Of a stretch of DNA of 64,000 bases, positions 26,594-35,696 are shown one piece after another. The DNA comes from Akkermansiaceae bacterium (GTDB taxonomy: Bacteria; Verrucomicrobiota; Verrucomicrobiia; Verrucomicrobiales; DEV007), in NCBI GenBank assembly GCA_024233005.1, contig JACKQE010000001.1, forward strand, positions 682,001-746,000. The letters are read 5' to 3'. A program made the position numbers and the translations under genes. The first letter of the stretch is position 1, and every line of letters begins with the position of its first letter. Below the pieces are notes generated by a model that saw only the letters and a list, made by a program, of their open reading frames with translations, had not been told where the DNA came from and searched no databases.

Positions 26594-27889
26594 ATGGACA
26601 TCAGATTGCCAAAACTGGGGGAAGGCGCCGACACCGGCACGGTCGTGACCGTGATGGTGAAGGAAGGTGACCCCGTCAGGAAAGACCAGCCGCTCATTGA
26701 AATCGAGTCGGAGAAAGCGGTGGCGACGATTCCCTCACCGGAGGCGGGCACGGTTCAAAAACTTCATGTGCAGCCGGGACAAACCATCACCGTCGGCCAA
26801 CTCATTCTGAGCCTGTCCGGTGGAGCCTCCGCCCAGACGGGAACGTCTGCTCCGGCACTGGAGGCACCTGCGGCCAACGCAATGCCTGCGGCAACCGTTC
26901 CGGCGCCGGCGGCCCGGCCGGTGGTGGACGTGTCCGGCGTGTCCTTGGCAGCGATTCCGGACAGTATTGCGATGCCGGCCGCTCCGCCTTCGGTTCGTTT
27001 CATGGCGGCCCAGCTGGGGTTGGATCTGCGGCGCATCTCTTCGCTGACAGGCCGCCAGCGGGTTGGAGTGGATGATCTCCGCCATTACGTCGACACCCTG
27101 CAGAAGCTCGCCGCCAAAGCCGACCAGCCGGCCGTCCCCTCCGCGGAGAACAAGCCGGTGGCCGAGTCCATCGACTTTTCCCAATGGGGTCCGGTCCTCA
27201 AAAAGCCGCTGACTCAGTTGCGGAAGGTCATCGGGCGGCGCATGACCGAAAATTGGCAGGCGATCCCGCATGTCACCCAGTTTGACGAGGTCGACATGAC
27301 CACGATCCTCCATCTGCGGAAAAAACACCTCGCGGCCTACGAGAAGAAGGGGGTCAAGTTGACGGTGACGCCATTCATTATCAAGGCCGTTGTCAGCACG
27401 CTGCAGCGCCATCTCCTCTTCAATTCCAGCCTCGATGAGGCGGCGGGCGAAATCATCCTGAAGGAATACTTTCACCTCGGGCTGGCGGTGGACACCGAGG
27501 CCGGTCTTTACGTGCCAGTGCTGCGCGATGCCGATCGGAAGGACATGCTGACCCTCTCGGAAGAGGTGGCGACACTCGCCGCCAAGGCGCGCGACCGCAA
27601 GCTCGGTGCCGAGGATATGAAAGGCGGCACCTTCTCCATCAGCAACCAGGGCGCCTTCGGAGGGGCCCATTTCACCCCGATCGTCAACCGGCCGGAAGTG
27701 GCCATCCTCGGACTCGGGCGCAGTGCCGACCGTGCCGCGGTGCGCGACGGCAAGGTGGTGGTCCGTCCGCTCATGCCGATCGCCCTGAGCTACGATCACC
27801 GGGTTATCGACGGTGGCGCGGCCGCTCGCTTCACAGTGGATCTGGTCCAGGCTTTCGAGCAGTTCGATGAGTCGCTGGTCAAACTCTGA
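26594..27889 (+). CDS. aceF: Dihydrolipoamide acetyltransferase (pyruvate dehydrogenase E2)
   Basis: The 431-residue E2 core carries acetyl groups to CoA. A single lipoyl domain (about 1-75) has the lipoylated Lys41 in EIESEKAV. An Ala/Pro-rich flexible linker (about 78-130) leads to a peripheral subunit-binding domain (about 132-167, VRFMAAQLGLDLRRISSLTG). The catalytic domain (about 195-431) has YDHRVIDGG with catalytic His402 and Asp406. E. coli AceF has three lipoyl domains; this one has one. It lies 86 bases after aceE and 15 before lpdA. Confidence 0.95.
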   Translation: MDIRLPKLGEGADTGTVVTVMVKEGDPVRKDQPLIEIESEKAVATIPSPEAGTVQKLHVQPGQTITVGQLILSLSGGASAQTGTSAPALEAPAANAMPAATVPAPAARPVVDVSGVSLAAIPDSIAMPAAPPSVRFMAAQLGLDLRRISSLTGRQRVGVDDLRHYVDTLQKLAAKADQPAVPSAENKPVAESIDFSQWGPVLKKPLTQLRKVIGRRMTENWQAIPHVTQFDEVDMTTILHLRKKHLAAYEKKGVKLTVTPFIIKAVVSTLQRHLLFNSSLDEAAGEIILKEYFHLGLAVDTEAGLYVPVLRDADRKDMLTLSEEVATLAAKARDRKLGAEDMKGGTFSISNQGAFGGAHFTPIVNRPEVAILGLGRSADRAAVRDGKVVVRPLMPIALSYDHRVIDGGAAARFTVDLVQAFEQFDESLVKL

Positions 27890-27904
27890 TCCCCTTTTCA
27901 AGAC

Positions 27905-29320
27905 ATGGAATCCATCAAATCTGATATCGTAATTGTCGGCGGAGGCCCCGGTGGCTACGCGGCGGCCTTTTATGCGGCTGATCTGGGTCGTCAGGTCACG
28001 CTGATCGAGCGTGATGACCGGCTCGGCGGCGTCTGCATGAACCGCGGCTGCATTCCCTCCAAGGCGCTGCTGAATGCGTCCCACACCATTGTCGCGGCAC
28101 GCGAGTCCGCGAAACGCGGCATCAGCTTCGGCGAGCCGGAGATCAATCTCGACAAGCTCCGGGAGTGGAAAAGCGGCATTCTCACCAAGCTCGCCGGAGG
28201 GTTGAAAATGCTCGCGGAGAAGCGCGGCGTGACCGTCATCCACGGGCGCGGCTATTTCGAGGATTCCTCCACGCTGCGTGTCGAAACGGAGAGCGGACAA
28301 CAGTTTCTGGGCTTCTCCAAGGCGATCGTCGCCGTGGGCTCGCGTCCGGCGTTGCCCAAGGTGTTTGACCTGGGAAATCCCCGTGTTATGACCTCCACCG
28401 AGGCCCTCGAAATCGAGGAGATACCGGAGAAACTGCTCGTCATCGGGGGTGGCTACATCGGCATGGAACTCGGCACCGTCTACGCCACTTTGGGCAGCCG
28501 GGTCACCGTGGTGGAGGCGTTGGACTCCATCCTGCTCGGAGCCGACCCGGATCTCGCCCGGCCGGTCCTGCTCTATGCGAAAAAGGCCTTCCAGGAATTG
28601 CGCTTCAAGGCCAAAGTCACGAAGATGTCCACCGTCGGCAAGCAGATCAAAGTGATCACCGAGCACGAAGGCACCCAACTGGAAGAACTCTTTGACCGGG
28701 TACTCGTCTCCGTGGGACGCTCGCCCAACAGCCAGGATCTCGGATTGGAGAACACCGGAGCCGTGCTCGACGACAAGGGATTCATCGTGGTCAATGAACG
28801 GCAGCAGTCTGCCGATCCCAACATTTTCGCCATCGGTGACATCGCCGGCGGCGTCATGCTGGCCCACAAGGCCTCCAAAGAAGCCCGCATCGCCGTGGAG
28901 GAGATCACCGGGGACAGCCAGGGGGCTTCCCAGGCGATCATTCCCGCGGTGGTCTTCACCGATCCGGAAGTTGCCTGGTGCGGTCTGACCGAGTCCGAAG
29001 CCAAGGGCAAAGGCATTGACGTCCGGGTGGCGAAATTCCCCTGGGGCGCCAGTGGCCGGGCGATGACGCTGGACCGCGTCGATGGCCTGACCAAGTTGAT
29101 CATCGAACCCGGCACCGACCGCATTCTTGGCGTTGGCATTGTCGGCCAGGGAGCCGGCGAGTTGATCGGAGAAGGCATCGTGGCGGTCGAGATGGGGGCC
29201 ACCGCGAAAGACCTTGCGCTGATCGTGCATCCCCATCCGACCCTGTCGGAGACGCTGATGGAGGCTGCCGAGGTCTACTATGGGCACGCCACGCACACGT
29301 TGGCAGCGAAGCCCAAGTAA
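27905..29320 (+). CDS. lpdA: Dihydrolipoyl dehydrogenase (E3)
   Basis: The 471-residue flavoprotein reoxidises dihydrolipoyl groups on E2 with NAD+. The FAD loop is VIVGGGPGGYAAA (about 9-21) and the redox disulfide is Cys44/Cys49 in GGVCMNRGCIPSK. The NAD loop is VIGGGYIGMELG (about 180-191). The C-terminal dimer interface has HPHPTLSE with the catalytic His444 and Glu449. The usual GGTCLN is GGVCMN here, a minor change. Third gene of the pdh operon. Confidence 0.96.
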   Translation: MESIKSDIVIVGGGPGGYAAAFYAADLGRQVTLIERDDRLGGVCMNRGCIPSKALLNASHTIVAARESAKRGISFGEPEINLDKLREWKSGILTKLAGGLKMLAEKRGVTVIHGRGYFEDSSTLRVETESGQQFLGFSKAIVAVGSRPALPKVFDLGNPRVMTSTEALEIEEIPEKLLVIGGGYIGMELGTVYATLGSRVTVVEALDSILLGADPDLARPVLLYAKKAFQELRFKAKVTKMSTVGKQIKVITEHEGTQLEELFDRVLVSVGRSPNSQDLGLENTGAVLDDKGFIVVNERQQSADPNIFAIGDIAGGVMLAHKASKEARIAVEEITGDSQGASQAIIPAVVFTDPEVAWCGLTESEAKGKGIDVRVAKFPWGASGRAMTLDRVDGLTKLIIEPGTDRILGVGIVGQGAGELIGEGIVAVEMGATAKDLALIVHPHPTLSETLMEAAEVYYGHATHTLAAKPK

Positions 29321-29459
29321 CCCTGTTGGTCGGTGACGGAACTCCGCACCGGCATAGAAACATCAGAGATCCAGCCGGGCAGCATCCGCCAGGCATGGCC
29401 TCGTGGGCTGCATTCCTGCCCTTGCGCGCCCCTGGAGTTCCGGCGTATCTTGGGTCTCC

Positions 29460-31259
29460 ATGCCCATCATCACTTCCAGCAAGACCCAACCGGAGTACGA
29501 CGTCGCCATTGTGGGATCCGGAGCCGGTGGGGGACAAATGGCCTTCACCCTGACGCTGGGCGGATTGAAATGCGTCATGCTGGAGGCGGGGAGGAATTAC
29601 GATCCGGCCACGGAAACCCCGATGTTCCAGACCAAGGCCCAGGGGCCTCTCCAGGCGTCCCGCACGGAGGACAAGCCCTTCGGCTTTTATGACGCCACCG
29701 TTGACGGAGGCTGGCAGGTTCCGAACGAACCCTACACCCAGGCCAGTGACAAGCCTGAGGAACAGTTTGCCTGGTGGCGGGCCCGCATGCTCGGGGGACG
29801 CACCAACCACTGGGGGCGCATCTCGTTGCGCAACGGGCCCTACGATTTCAAGCCGAAAAGCCGCGATGGCCTCGGCTTCGACTGGCCGATCTCCTATGAG
29901 GACGTGGCCGACTACTACACCAAGGTCGAAATGCTGATCGGCGTCTACGGCACCAACACGGGGATGGAGAACACTCCCAGCTCGCCGGATGGCGTGCTCT
30001 TGCCTCCGCCCAAGGGCCGGGCCTCGGAGTTGGTGACCCAAAAGTACGCCAAGAAAGTCGGCGTCCCGGTGGTGCCGATCCACCGCGCAGTCCTGACCAA
30101 ACCGCTCGACTGGCAGAACATTCCGGCCAAGCTCCACCCCGGCAATGCATGGGCGCAAAAAATTGTCGGCGACTCCATGCTGCAGCGGGCCGCGTGTTTC
30201 TGGGCGACGGAATGCGGACGCGGATGCAGTATCCGGGCGAATTACCAGAGCACCACGGTGCACCTGCCCCCGGCCCTGGCCACGGGAAATCTGGACATTG
30301 TTCCCAATGCCCACGTCCGGGAGATCACGCTGGGTCCCGATGGCAAAGCCAACGGAGTCATCTACATTGACAAGACCACCGGCCAGGAAGCCCGGATCAA
30401 GGCCAAAGCCGTCGTCCTCGCGGCCAGTTCGGGCGAGACCGTCCGGATCCTGCTCAACTCGAAAAGCAACGCCTTCCCGGACGGGCTCGCCAACCGGTCG
30501 GGCCTGGTCGGGAAATACCTCATGGACACCATCGGCACCGGGGTTTCCGGCCAGGTCCCGTTGTTGGAGAATGTGCCGCCCCACAACGAGGACGGGGCCG
30601 GAGGATCGCATTTCTACGCTCCCTGGTGGCTCTATGGGGAGCAAAAGGCCGGGCGTATGGATTTTCCCCGTGGCTACCACATTGAGATGGGCGGATCCCG
30701 CGGCATGCCGGGCGGATCCAATCCTTTGCCCGATGATCTGGGACGGGGGGCCTACGGGCGCAAATTCAAGGAGGAGGCGCGTCGTTATTACGGATCTTTC
30801 GTCGGCTATTCCTGCCGTGGAGAGATGATCCCGAATGAGGACTGCTACTGTGATCTGGATCCCGTCGTGAAGGATAAGTGGGGCATTCCGGTGCTGCGTT
30901 TCCACTGGAAATGGGCCGAGCATGAGCTGAAGCAGGTGCAACATGCCCAGCGCACCTTCGTCGCAATGATTGAGGCCATGGGCGGCACGGTCCGATCCAG
31001 GCTTGAGGCCGATCCGCTGAAATACATCGAGAACGGCGGGAAGATCATTCACGAAGTCGGCGGTGCTCTGATGGGGGAAGCGGCCGAGAAGTCGGTCTGC
31101 AACCAGTGGAACCAGACCTGGGATGTGAAGAATCTCTTCCTCTGCGATGGCACCCCATTCCCGTCCAACGCCGACAAGAACCCGACCCTGACCATCATGG
31201 CGCTCGCCTGGCGGGCCGGTGATCACCTTCTGGAACAGGCCCGCCAAGGCAATCTCTGA
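29460..31259 (+). CDS. GMC-type FAD oxidoreductase (sugar/alcohol dehydrogenase, large subunit)
   Basis: The 599-residue flavoprotein has the FAD loop AIVGSGAGGGQMA (about 16-28), HWGRISLR near 118-125 and CGRGCSIRANYQS. The GMC active-site region has His531 (HEVGGALMG) and Asn574 (NPTLTIMALAWR). It lacks its own signal peptide. The next gene encodes gluconate 2-dehydrogenase subunit 3 with a Tat signal, so the folded pair is probably exported together. Substrate likely an aldose or aldonate; no cytochrome c subunit is nearby. The ATG at 29460 removes 19 unconserved codons of the open frame. Confidence 0.9.
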   Translation: MPIITSSKTQPEYDVAIVGSGAGGGQMAFTLTLGGLKCVMLEAGRNYDPATETPMFQTKAQGPLQASRTEDKPFGFYDATVDGGWQVPNEPYTQASDKPEEQFAWWRARMLGGRTNHWGRISLRNGPYDFKPKSRDGLGFDWPISYEDVADYYTKVEMLIGVYGTNTGMENTPSSPDGVLLPPPKGRASELVTQKYAKKVGVPVVPIHRAVLTKPLDWQNIPAKLHPGNAWAQKIVGDSMLQRAACFWATECGRGCSIRANYQSTTVHLPPALATGNLDIVPNAHVREITLGPDGKANGVIYIDKTTGQEARIKAKAVVLAASSGETVRILLNSKSNAFPDGLANRSGLVGKYLMDTIGTGVSGQVPLLENVPPHNEDGAGGSHFYAPWWLYGEQKAGRMDFPRGYHIEMGGSRGMPGGSNPLPDDLGRGAYGRKFKEEARRYYGSFVGYSCRGEMIPNEDCYCDLDPVVKDKWGIPVLRFHWKWAEHELKQVQHAQRTFVAMIEAMGGTVRSRLEADPLKYIENGGKIIHEVGGALMGEAAEKSVCNQWNQTWDVKNLFLCDGTPFPSNADKNPTLTIMALAWRAGDHLLEQARQGNL

Positions 31260-31275
31260 CCCTTCCGCCTCCGTC

Positions 31276-31956
31276 ATGTCACACGATTTCCCTCCACCAC
31301 TCCGTCATCGCCTTCCCCGGCGCGACGCCATCCGCTGGATGATGACGACCGCCGCGGCCCTCTCCGCTGGAGCGGCCGTCGACCTGCCGTCTGTCTCCTA
31401 CGGACAGGTCAAGCAAGGCGCCGCCAAGCCTTACGGCACCGATCCTGACCTCCAGAAGGTCTACCGCCCGGGCGACCTCTGGCCGCTGACTTTTGATGCC
31501 CGGCAGATCAAGGCCGCCGGGGCTCTCGCTGATGTCATCCTTCCCGCGGACGATCTTGGTCCCGCCGCCTCGACTCTGGGTGTCGTCGACATGCTCGATG
31601 AGTGGGTTTCCGCTCCCTACGACACCCAGCAGAAAGACCGACCGATCATCCTTGACGGTCTTGCCTGGATCGATGCCGAATCCCGGAAGCGATACCAGAA
31701 GGACTTCGCCGATCTTCCGGAGAGTGGGAAAACCGCCATCTGCGACGTCATCTGCGACCCGGCGAAGGCGGACAAGGAGTTCCGCACGGCGGCCCGCTTT
31801 TTCAGCAAGTTCCGCGCGCTCTGCGCGGGCGCTTACTATGCCACTCCCGATGGCTGGAAGGCCCTTGGCTATGTGGGCAATGTCGCCCTGGCGAGCTTCG
31901 ACGGGCCACCGCCGGAAGTGCTCGCGCAACTCGGCGTCGAGCAGACCGTGGTCTGA
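31276..31956 (+). CDS. Gluconate 2-dehydrogenase subunit 3-like, Tat-exported
   Basis: The 226-residue protein has a twin-arginine-type leader: Arg15-Arg16 (LPRRDAIRWMM), then a hydrophobic alanine-rich segment (about 20-36). The mature part matches the Gluconate_2-dh3 family (PF13618), with ALADVILPADDLGPAAS (about 75-91), a common helix of the family, and FFSKFRALCAGAYY. In characterised gluconate dehydrogenases this small subunit escorts the GMC flavoprotein to the periplasm. Its start follows the GMC stop by 16 bases. Confidence 0.88.
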   Translation: MSHDFPPPLRHRLPRRDAIRWMMTTAAALSAGAAVDLPSVSYGQVKQGAAKPYGTDPDLQKVYRPGDLWPLTFDARQIKAAGALADVILPADDLGPAASTLGVVDMLDEWVSAPYDTQQKDRPIILDGLAWIDAESRKRYQKDFADLPESGKTAICDVICDPAKADKEFRTAARFFSKFRALCAGAYYATPDGWKALGYVGNVALASFDGPPPEVLAQLGVEQTVV

Positions 31957-32012
31957 TGGGGTGAAGTGAAGAAACCTTTGAGCCTGGTCGGGGGGCGTGA
32001 TAGGGATGAGGG

Positions 32013-33008
32013 ATGATGCCAGCGCTCCCTCTCCGCAGTTTCTTATACCTGGCCCTCGCCTCCGGGACCTTCCTCCTGCAGGCCGAGAACGATGCCATGG
32101 TTCTGGAAGCCGGAGCCCGGCCGGTCCTGCTCCAAGAAACCGGTGCCGGAGAAGGTCCGGTCTGGGATGGCGCACGCGGGCTTTTCACCAGTGGGGATGG
32201 CGACATCCATCGGCGGGACCTTTCCGGGACCGGATCCGTCCATCGTCGCGGGGCCGGGACCAACGGTCTGCTCCTGGACCGGGAGGGCCGCCTCGTCATG
32301 TGCCAGAATGTGGCCCGTCGGGTCGTTCGTGAAGAGAAGGACGGCACCCTGGTGGTTCTCGCTGACTCTTATGATGGGAAACATTTCAACCAGCCCAATG
32401 ACCTCATCATGGATGCCAGGGGACGGATTTATTTCACCGATCCCTGCTATGGCCCGCGGGACCGGATCGAGATGCGGGACGCCGACGGGCGTGAGGTGGA
32501 GGGGCTTTACCGGATCGATCCCGACGGCACGGTGACCCGCCTCATCACCCACGAGGTGGACCGGCCCAATGGCCTGGCCCTTTCGCCGGATGGGCGCTTT
32601 CTTTTTGTTGCGGACAACAACAACAACACTGTGGGAGGAGCGCGCAAACTCTGGCGTTTCGCGGTTTTGGAAGATGGCTCGCTGGATCTGGCCAGCCGGA
32701 CCCTGCTCCACGATTGGGGAACCACCCGGGGGCCGGACGGTATTAAGCTCGATGTGTTGGGGCGTCTCTATGTCGCCGCCGGAGTGAACCAGTCCAAGCC
32801 TCCCTACGAGATGGCGGATCAGCCCACCGCCGGCATCTACGTCTTCACCCCGGAAGGGCGGCTTCTGGAATTCATCCCGATCCCGCGTGATGAAACGACC
32901 AACTGCGCTTTCGGCGGACCCGACTTTAAGACCCTCTTTGTCACCGCGGGCGGCTCTCTCTGGAGCGTGCGAGTTCACGTGCCAGGGCTGGTCTCACAGC
33001 AGCGATGA
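32013..33008 (+). CDS. SMP-30/gluconolactonase-family hydrolase, secreted
   Basis: The 331-residue protein has a signal peptide (about 1-24) and a six-bladed propeller of the SMP-30/LRE type. Metal-site regions are visible: GEGPVWD (about 45-51), FNQPNDLIMD (about 127-136) and DRPNGLALSPDG (about 185-196). It would open a sugar lactone. It lies 56 bases downstream of the dehydrogenase subunit gene. A lactonase directly after a sugar dehydrogenase fits oxidation followed by lactone hydrolysis in the periplasm; this link is inference. Confidence 0.87.
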   Translation: MMPALPLRSFLYLALASGTFLLQAENDAMVLEAGARPVLLQETGAGEGPVWDGARGLFTSGDGDIHRRDLSGTGSVHRRGAGTNGLLLDREGRLVMCQNVARRVVREEKDGTLVVLADSYDGKHFNQPNDLIMDARGRIYFTDPCYGPRDRIEMRDADGREVEGLYRIDPDGTVTRLITHEVDRPNGLALSPDGRFLFVADNNNNTVGGARKLWRFAVLEDGSLDLASRTLLHDWGTTRGPDGIKLDVLGRLYVAAGVNQSKPPYEMADQPTAGIYVFTPEGRLLEFIPIPRDETTNCAFGGPDFKTLFVTAGGSLWSVRVHVPGLVSQQR

Positions 33009-33017
33009 GGACTTCCC

Positions 33018-33641
33018 ATGTCTGGAAAGTCGCAGCAGCCAACCTTCCGGGGGGATGACGGCTCCCTCTTTGCCCAGGCACCGGTTGCGGCCGCCCGGGC
33101 CCTGATTGGTTGCCTCTTTGAATGGGACGGCTGTTCGGGTTGGATTGTCGAGGCCGAAGCTTACTCGGAATGGAACGATGAAGCCTGCCATACCCATGTC
33201 CGTCCCAGCGCCCGCCGCTTCGTCGATGAGCACCCTCCGGGCACGGCCTATGTGTATTTGAACTACGGGGTGCATTGGATGACCAATGTGGTGGTCGGGG
33301 ATCCTGTCACGGGCGAACGGGGTTTTGTTCTGCTGCGGGCCCTGCAACCCGAATGCGGCCTTGCTGCCATGCGGGAACGAAGAGGACGGCAACCGGCCAC
33401 CGATCTTTGCTCCGGCCCGGGGAAGCTCAGCCAGGCCCTGGGAATCCATGGCGGAGTCCATGGCACGGTCTTCTCCGGAACGGGGTGCCGCGGATTTCTT
33501 CAGATCCGGCCCAGCAATCCGGCCGTGGCGGGGTTGCTGGTGGCAGGTCCCCGTATCGGCATTTCCAAGGCCGTGGATCTGCCGTGGCGTTTTTTTCTGA
33601 AAGGAAATGCCCATGTCTCCGGTCCCCGGAAGGGAAGGTGA
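33018..33641 (+). CDS. 3-methyladenine DNA glycosylase (AAG/MPG family)
   Basis: The 207-residue protein excises alkylated purines at the start of base-excision repair. AAG landmarks are ARALIGCLF (about 26-34), GWIVEAEAYSEWNDEACH (about 41-58, with the catalytic Glu), GTAYVYLNYGVHWMTNVV (about 75-92), and CSGPGKLSQALGI (about 136-148). The length is normal for bacterial members. It is 9 bases after the SMP-30 gene, so it is probably co-transcribed although functionally unrelated. Confidence 0.93.
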   Translation: MSGKSQQPTFRGDDGSLFAQAPVAAARALIGCLFEWDGCSGWIVEAEAYSEWNDEACHTHVRPSARRFVDEHPPGTAYVYLNYGVHWMTNVVVGDPVTGERGFVLLRALQPECGLAAMRERRGRQPATDLCSGPGKLSQALGIHGGVHGTVFSGTGCRGFLQIRPSNPAVAGLLVAGPRIGISKAVDLPWRFFLKGNAHVSGPRKGR

Positions 33642-33702
33642 TTACCGGGTCCATCTGATTTTGGGATTTTCGAATCCTGCATTTTCCCTTACAGTTCCGT
33701 CC

Positions 33703-34950
33703 ATGTGTTTGCGCGGCCTCTTGTTTTCTCTCTTTCTCGCAGCTTCTTCCCTAACTTCTGCGCAGCAAACCCTTTCCTGGGATCTCGACGCCTTGAAGGA
33801 GGTTCCCCGGTTCCGTTGGAAATCTGAGGAAGGTCCGGTGCATTCCCTCTACTACCAAGGAGAACCTTATCAGAATCATCCGACCGAGGTCTTTGCCTTT
33901 TATGCCTCTCCGGCCACACTGGGGGACGCCAAGCCCGGAGCCAAGTTTCCCGGCGTCGTGCTGATTCATGGCGGAGGAGGCACGGCCTTTGCGGAGTGGG
34001 CCTGGCTTTGGGCGAAACGGGGGTACGCGGCCATTGCCATGGATCTCGGCGGTTCCGAGCCCAGCGCGCCGCTCTACGAGCCCAAAACCGGTGAGCCGGT
34101 CGCCAATCAGGCCAACCGACCGGAGAGCCGGACTCGGCTAGCCAACGGTGGCCCGGCCCAGGGACATCCGGAGAAATTCGATACCATTGGTGGCGGGAAA
34201 GACGATGATTGGCCCTACCATGCCGCTGCCAGTGTGATCCGGGCGCATTCCCTGCTGCGGACCTTTCCCGGCGTTGACGCGGAACATACCGCCGTCACCG
34301 GCATCAGTTGGGGCGGCTACACGACCTGCCTCGTTGCTTCTTTGGACGACCGCTTCCAAGCGGCCGTGCCGGTCTATGGCTGCGGATTCCTCCACGAGGG
34401 CGAGTCTGTGCAGAAACCCTCCATCGACAAACTGGGTGACCGTCGCCAGCTCTGGATCGACACTTACGATCCTTCCAGCCTGCTGGCCAGGTGCCGCGTT
34501 CCCATCTTTTTCGTCAATGGCACGAACGATGTCCATTACCCGTTGGACAGTTACCAAAAGACCTATGACCGCGCCGCTGGCACGAAGCAGATGCGGATCC
34601 AGGTGAAAATGCCGCACAGTCACCCCGCGGGTTGGGCGCCCCGGGAGATTGGTCTGTTCATTGACTCCTACTGCAGTGGTGGAAAACCACTTCCTGTGCC
34701 GGGTCGGCCTGTCTCCGCGGAGGGACGGATTCGGGTGCCATATACCAGTGCGGTTCCCTTGAAAGAAGCGGTGCTGCATTTCACGACCGATACCGGAGTG
34801 CGTTCCCAAAGGAACTGGCAGTCCCTGCCTGCGGAGATCACCGCGGAAGCGGTTCTGGCCCCCGCGCTTGAGGAAGAGGCGAACACCTGGTTTGTGTCCC
34901 TGACCGATGAACGCGGCGCTATGGTCACGACAACGGTCCAGTTCCGGTGA
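33703..34950 (+). CDS. Secreted dienelactone-hydrolase/acetyl-xylan-esterase-like alpha/beta hydrolase
   Basis: The 415-residue protein has a signal peptide (about 1-20) and an alpha/beta-hydrolase core: oxyanion region VVLIHGGGGTAF, nucleophile elbow GISWGGY with Ser202, likely acid Asp276 (NGTNDVHYP) and base His305 or His307 (PHSHPAGW). About 80 residues of a beta-rich C-terminal domain follow. Related proteins are carbohydrate esterases or peptidase-like hydrolases. The ATG at 33703 starts a good signal peptide. It is a stand-alone gene after the glycosylase. Confidence 0.82.
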   Translation: MCLRGLLFSLFLAASSLTSAQQTLSWDLDALKEVPRFRWKSEEGPVHSLYYQGEPYQNHPTEVFAFYASPATLGDAKPGAKFPGVVLIHGGGGTAFAEWAWLWAKRGYAAIAMDLGGSEPSAPLYEPKTGEPVANQANRPESRTRLANGGPAQGHPEKFDTIGGGKDDDWPYHAAASVIRAHSLLRTFPGVDAEHTAVTGISWGGYTTCLVASLDDRFQAAVPVYGCGFLHEGESVQKPSIDKLGDRRQLWIDTYDPSSLLARCRVPIFFVNGTNDVHYPLDSYQKTYDRAAGTKQMRIQVKMPHSHPAGWAPREIGLFIDSYCSGGKPLPVPGRPVSAEGRIRVPYTSAVPLKEAVLHFTTDTGVRSQRNWQSLPAEITAEAVLAPALEEEANTWFVSLTDERGAMVTTTVQFR

Positions 34951-34987
34951 GGCTCTCCCCGTTCACCAGGGTTCCAGTGCTGCGGAG

Positions 34988-35671
34988 ATGAAGCCGGTGT
35001 CTTTTTTTGGGCAACAGGGCAATCGGGTGGACTTCTCCCGTTTGTCCGATTGGAGCCGGGACAATGCCTTCCTGAAATGGCGGCCCGGTCGTCCAGACGG
35101 ATCTCACAGCGCCAAGGACATCATCGAGCGCTGGCAATTAACCTGCTTTCTTCGGTGGGCGGTGATGCTGGACGAGCCACCCTACCGGATCCCGTTTTCG
35201 ATCCAGCGGGCCGGGGGAGAGAATGAGCCGGATTTCTTTGTTTTCCAACGGAATCGTGGGAAACACGGTCTGGAGTTGTCTCTTGCGACCACCCCGGACC
35301 GTCAGATCGCAGTTTCCCAATTGGCAGGGTATCCCGGAGCGCGCCGTCGTTCCTCTGATCCGCACGACAGCCTCCCGTCGGGGACCAGTTCGGAATGGGT
35401 GGAAATCGTCAGCCGCGCGCTTTTCCGGAAAATCGAAAAACTGAGAGCGCTCTACGTGAAATCCATTGCCCAATGCGATCTGCTGCTTTTCGTGGATTTC
35501 GATCCACCCATCGGCGATCTCTCCAAGGCCAATCAAGCGCTCAGAGTGGCGGTTTTTTCCCATGAGATGTTCCAGGACGGAGGGAAGCTCTTCCGGCGGG
35601 TCTTCCTGGTCAGCGAAGAATGGGCCATCTTTGATGCGTTGGGTGATCCCGTCTGCACCACGGCCTACTGA
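34988..35671 (+). CDS. Protein of unknown function with a nuclease-like motif
   Basis: I do not recognise this 227-residue protein. It has no signal peptide. Residues about 75-100 read ENEPDFFVF, then nine residues, then HGLELSLAT. The Pro-Asp and Glu-x-Ser spacing recalls the core of PD-(D/E)xK nucleases, though the usual last Lys is Ser. An amphipathic helix (about 138-160) and a strand CDLLLFVDFD (about 162-171) follow, also consistent with that fold. No partner methylase or antitoxin is adjacent. It lies 37 bases after the esterase and converges with DUF302. Confidence 0.6.
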   Translation: MKPVSFFGQQGNRVDFSRLSDWSRDNAFLKWRPGRPDGSHSAKDIIERWQLTCFLRWAVMLDEPPYRIPFSIQRAGGENEPDFFVFQRNRGKHGLELSLATTPDRQIAVSQLAGYPGARRRSSDPHDSLPSGTSSEWVEIVSRALFRKIEKLRALYVKSIAQCDLLLFVDFDPPIGDLSKANQALRVAVFSHEMFQDGGKLFRRVFLVSEEWAIFDALGDPVCTTAY

Positions 35672-35696
35672 GGTGCGGCCGGATCTGCCTTGATGC

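Noticed and set aside
26735..29296. 853-codon minus-strand open frame opposite aceF and lpdA.
   Set aside because: Composition artefact of GC-rich coding DNA; the opposite strand encodes two clear pdh proteins.
29100..31277. 725-codon minus-strand frame opposite the GMC oxidoreductase.
   Set aside because: Same artefact; no recognisable protein motif.
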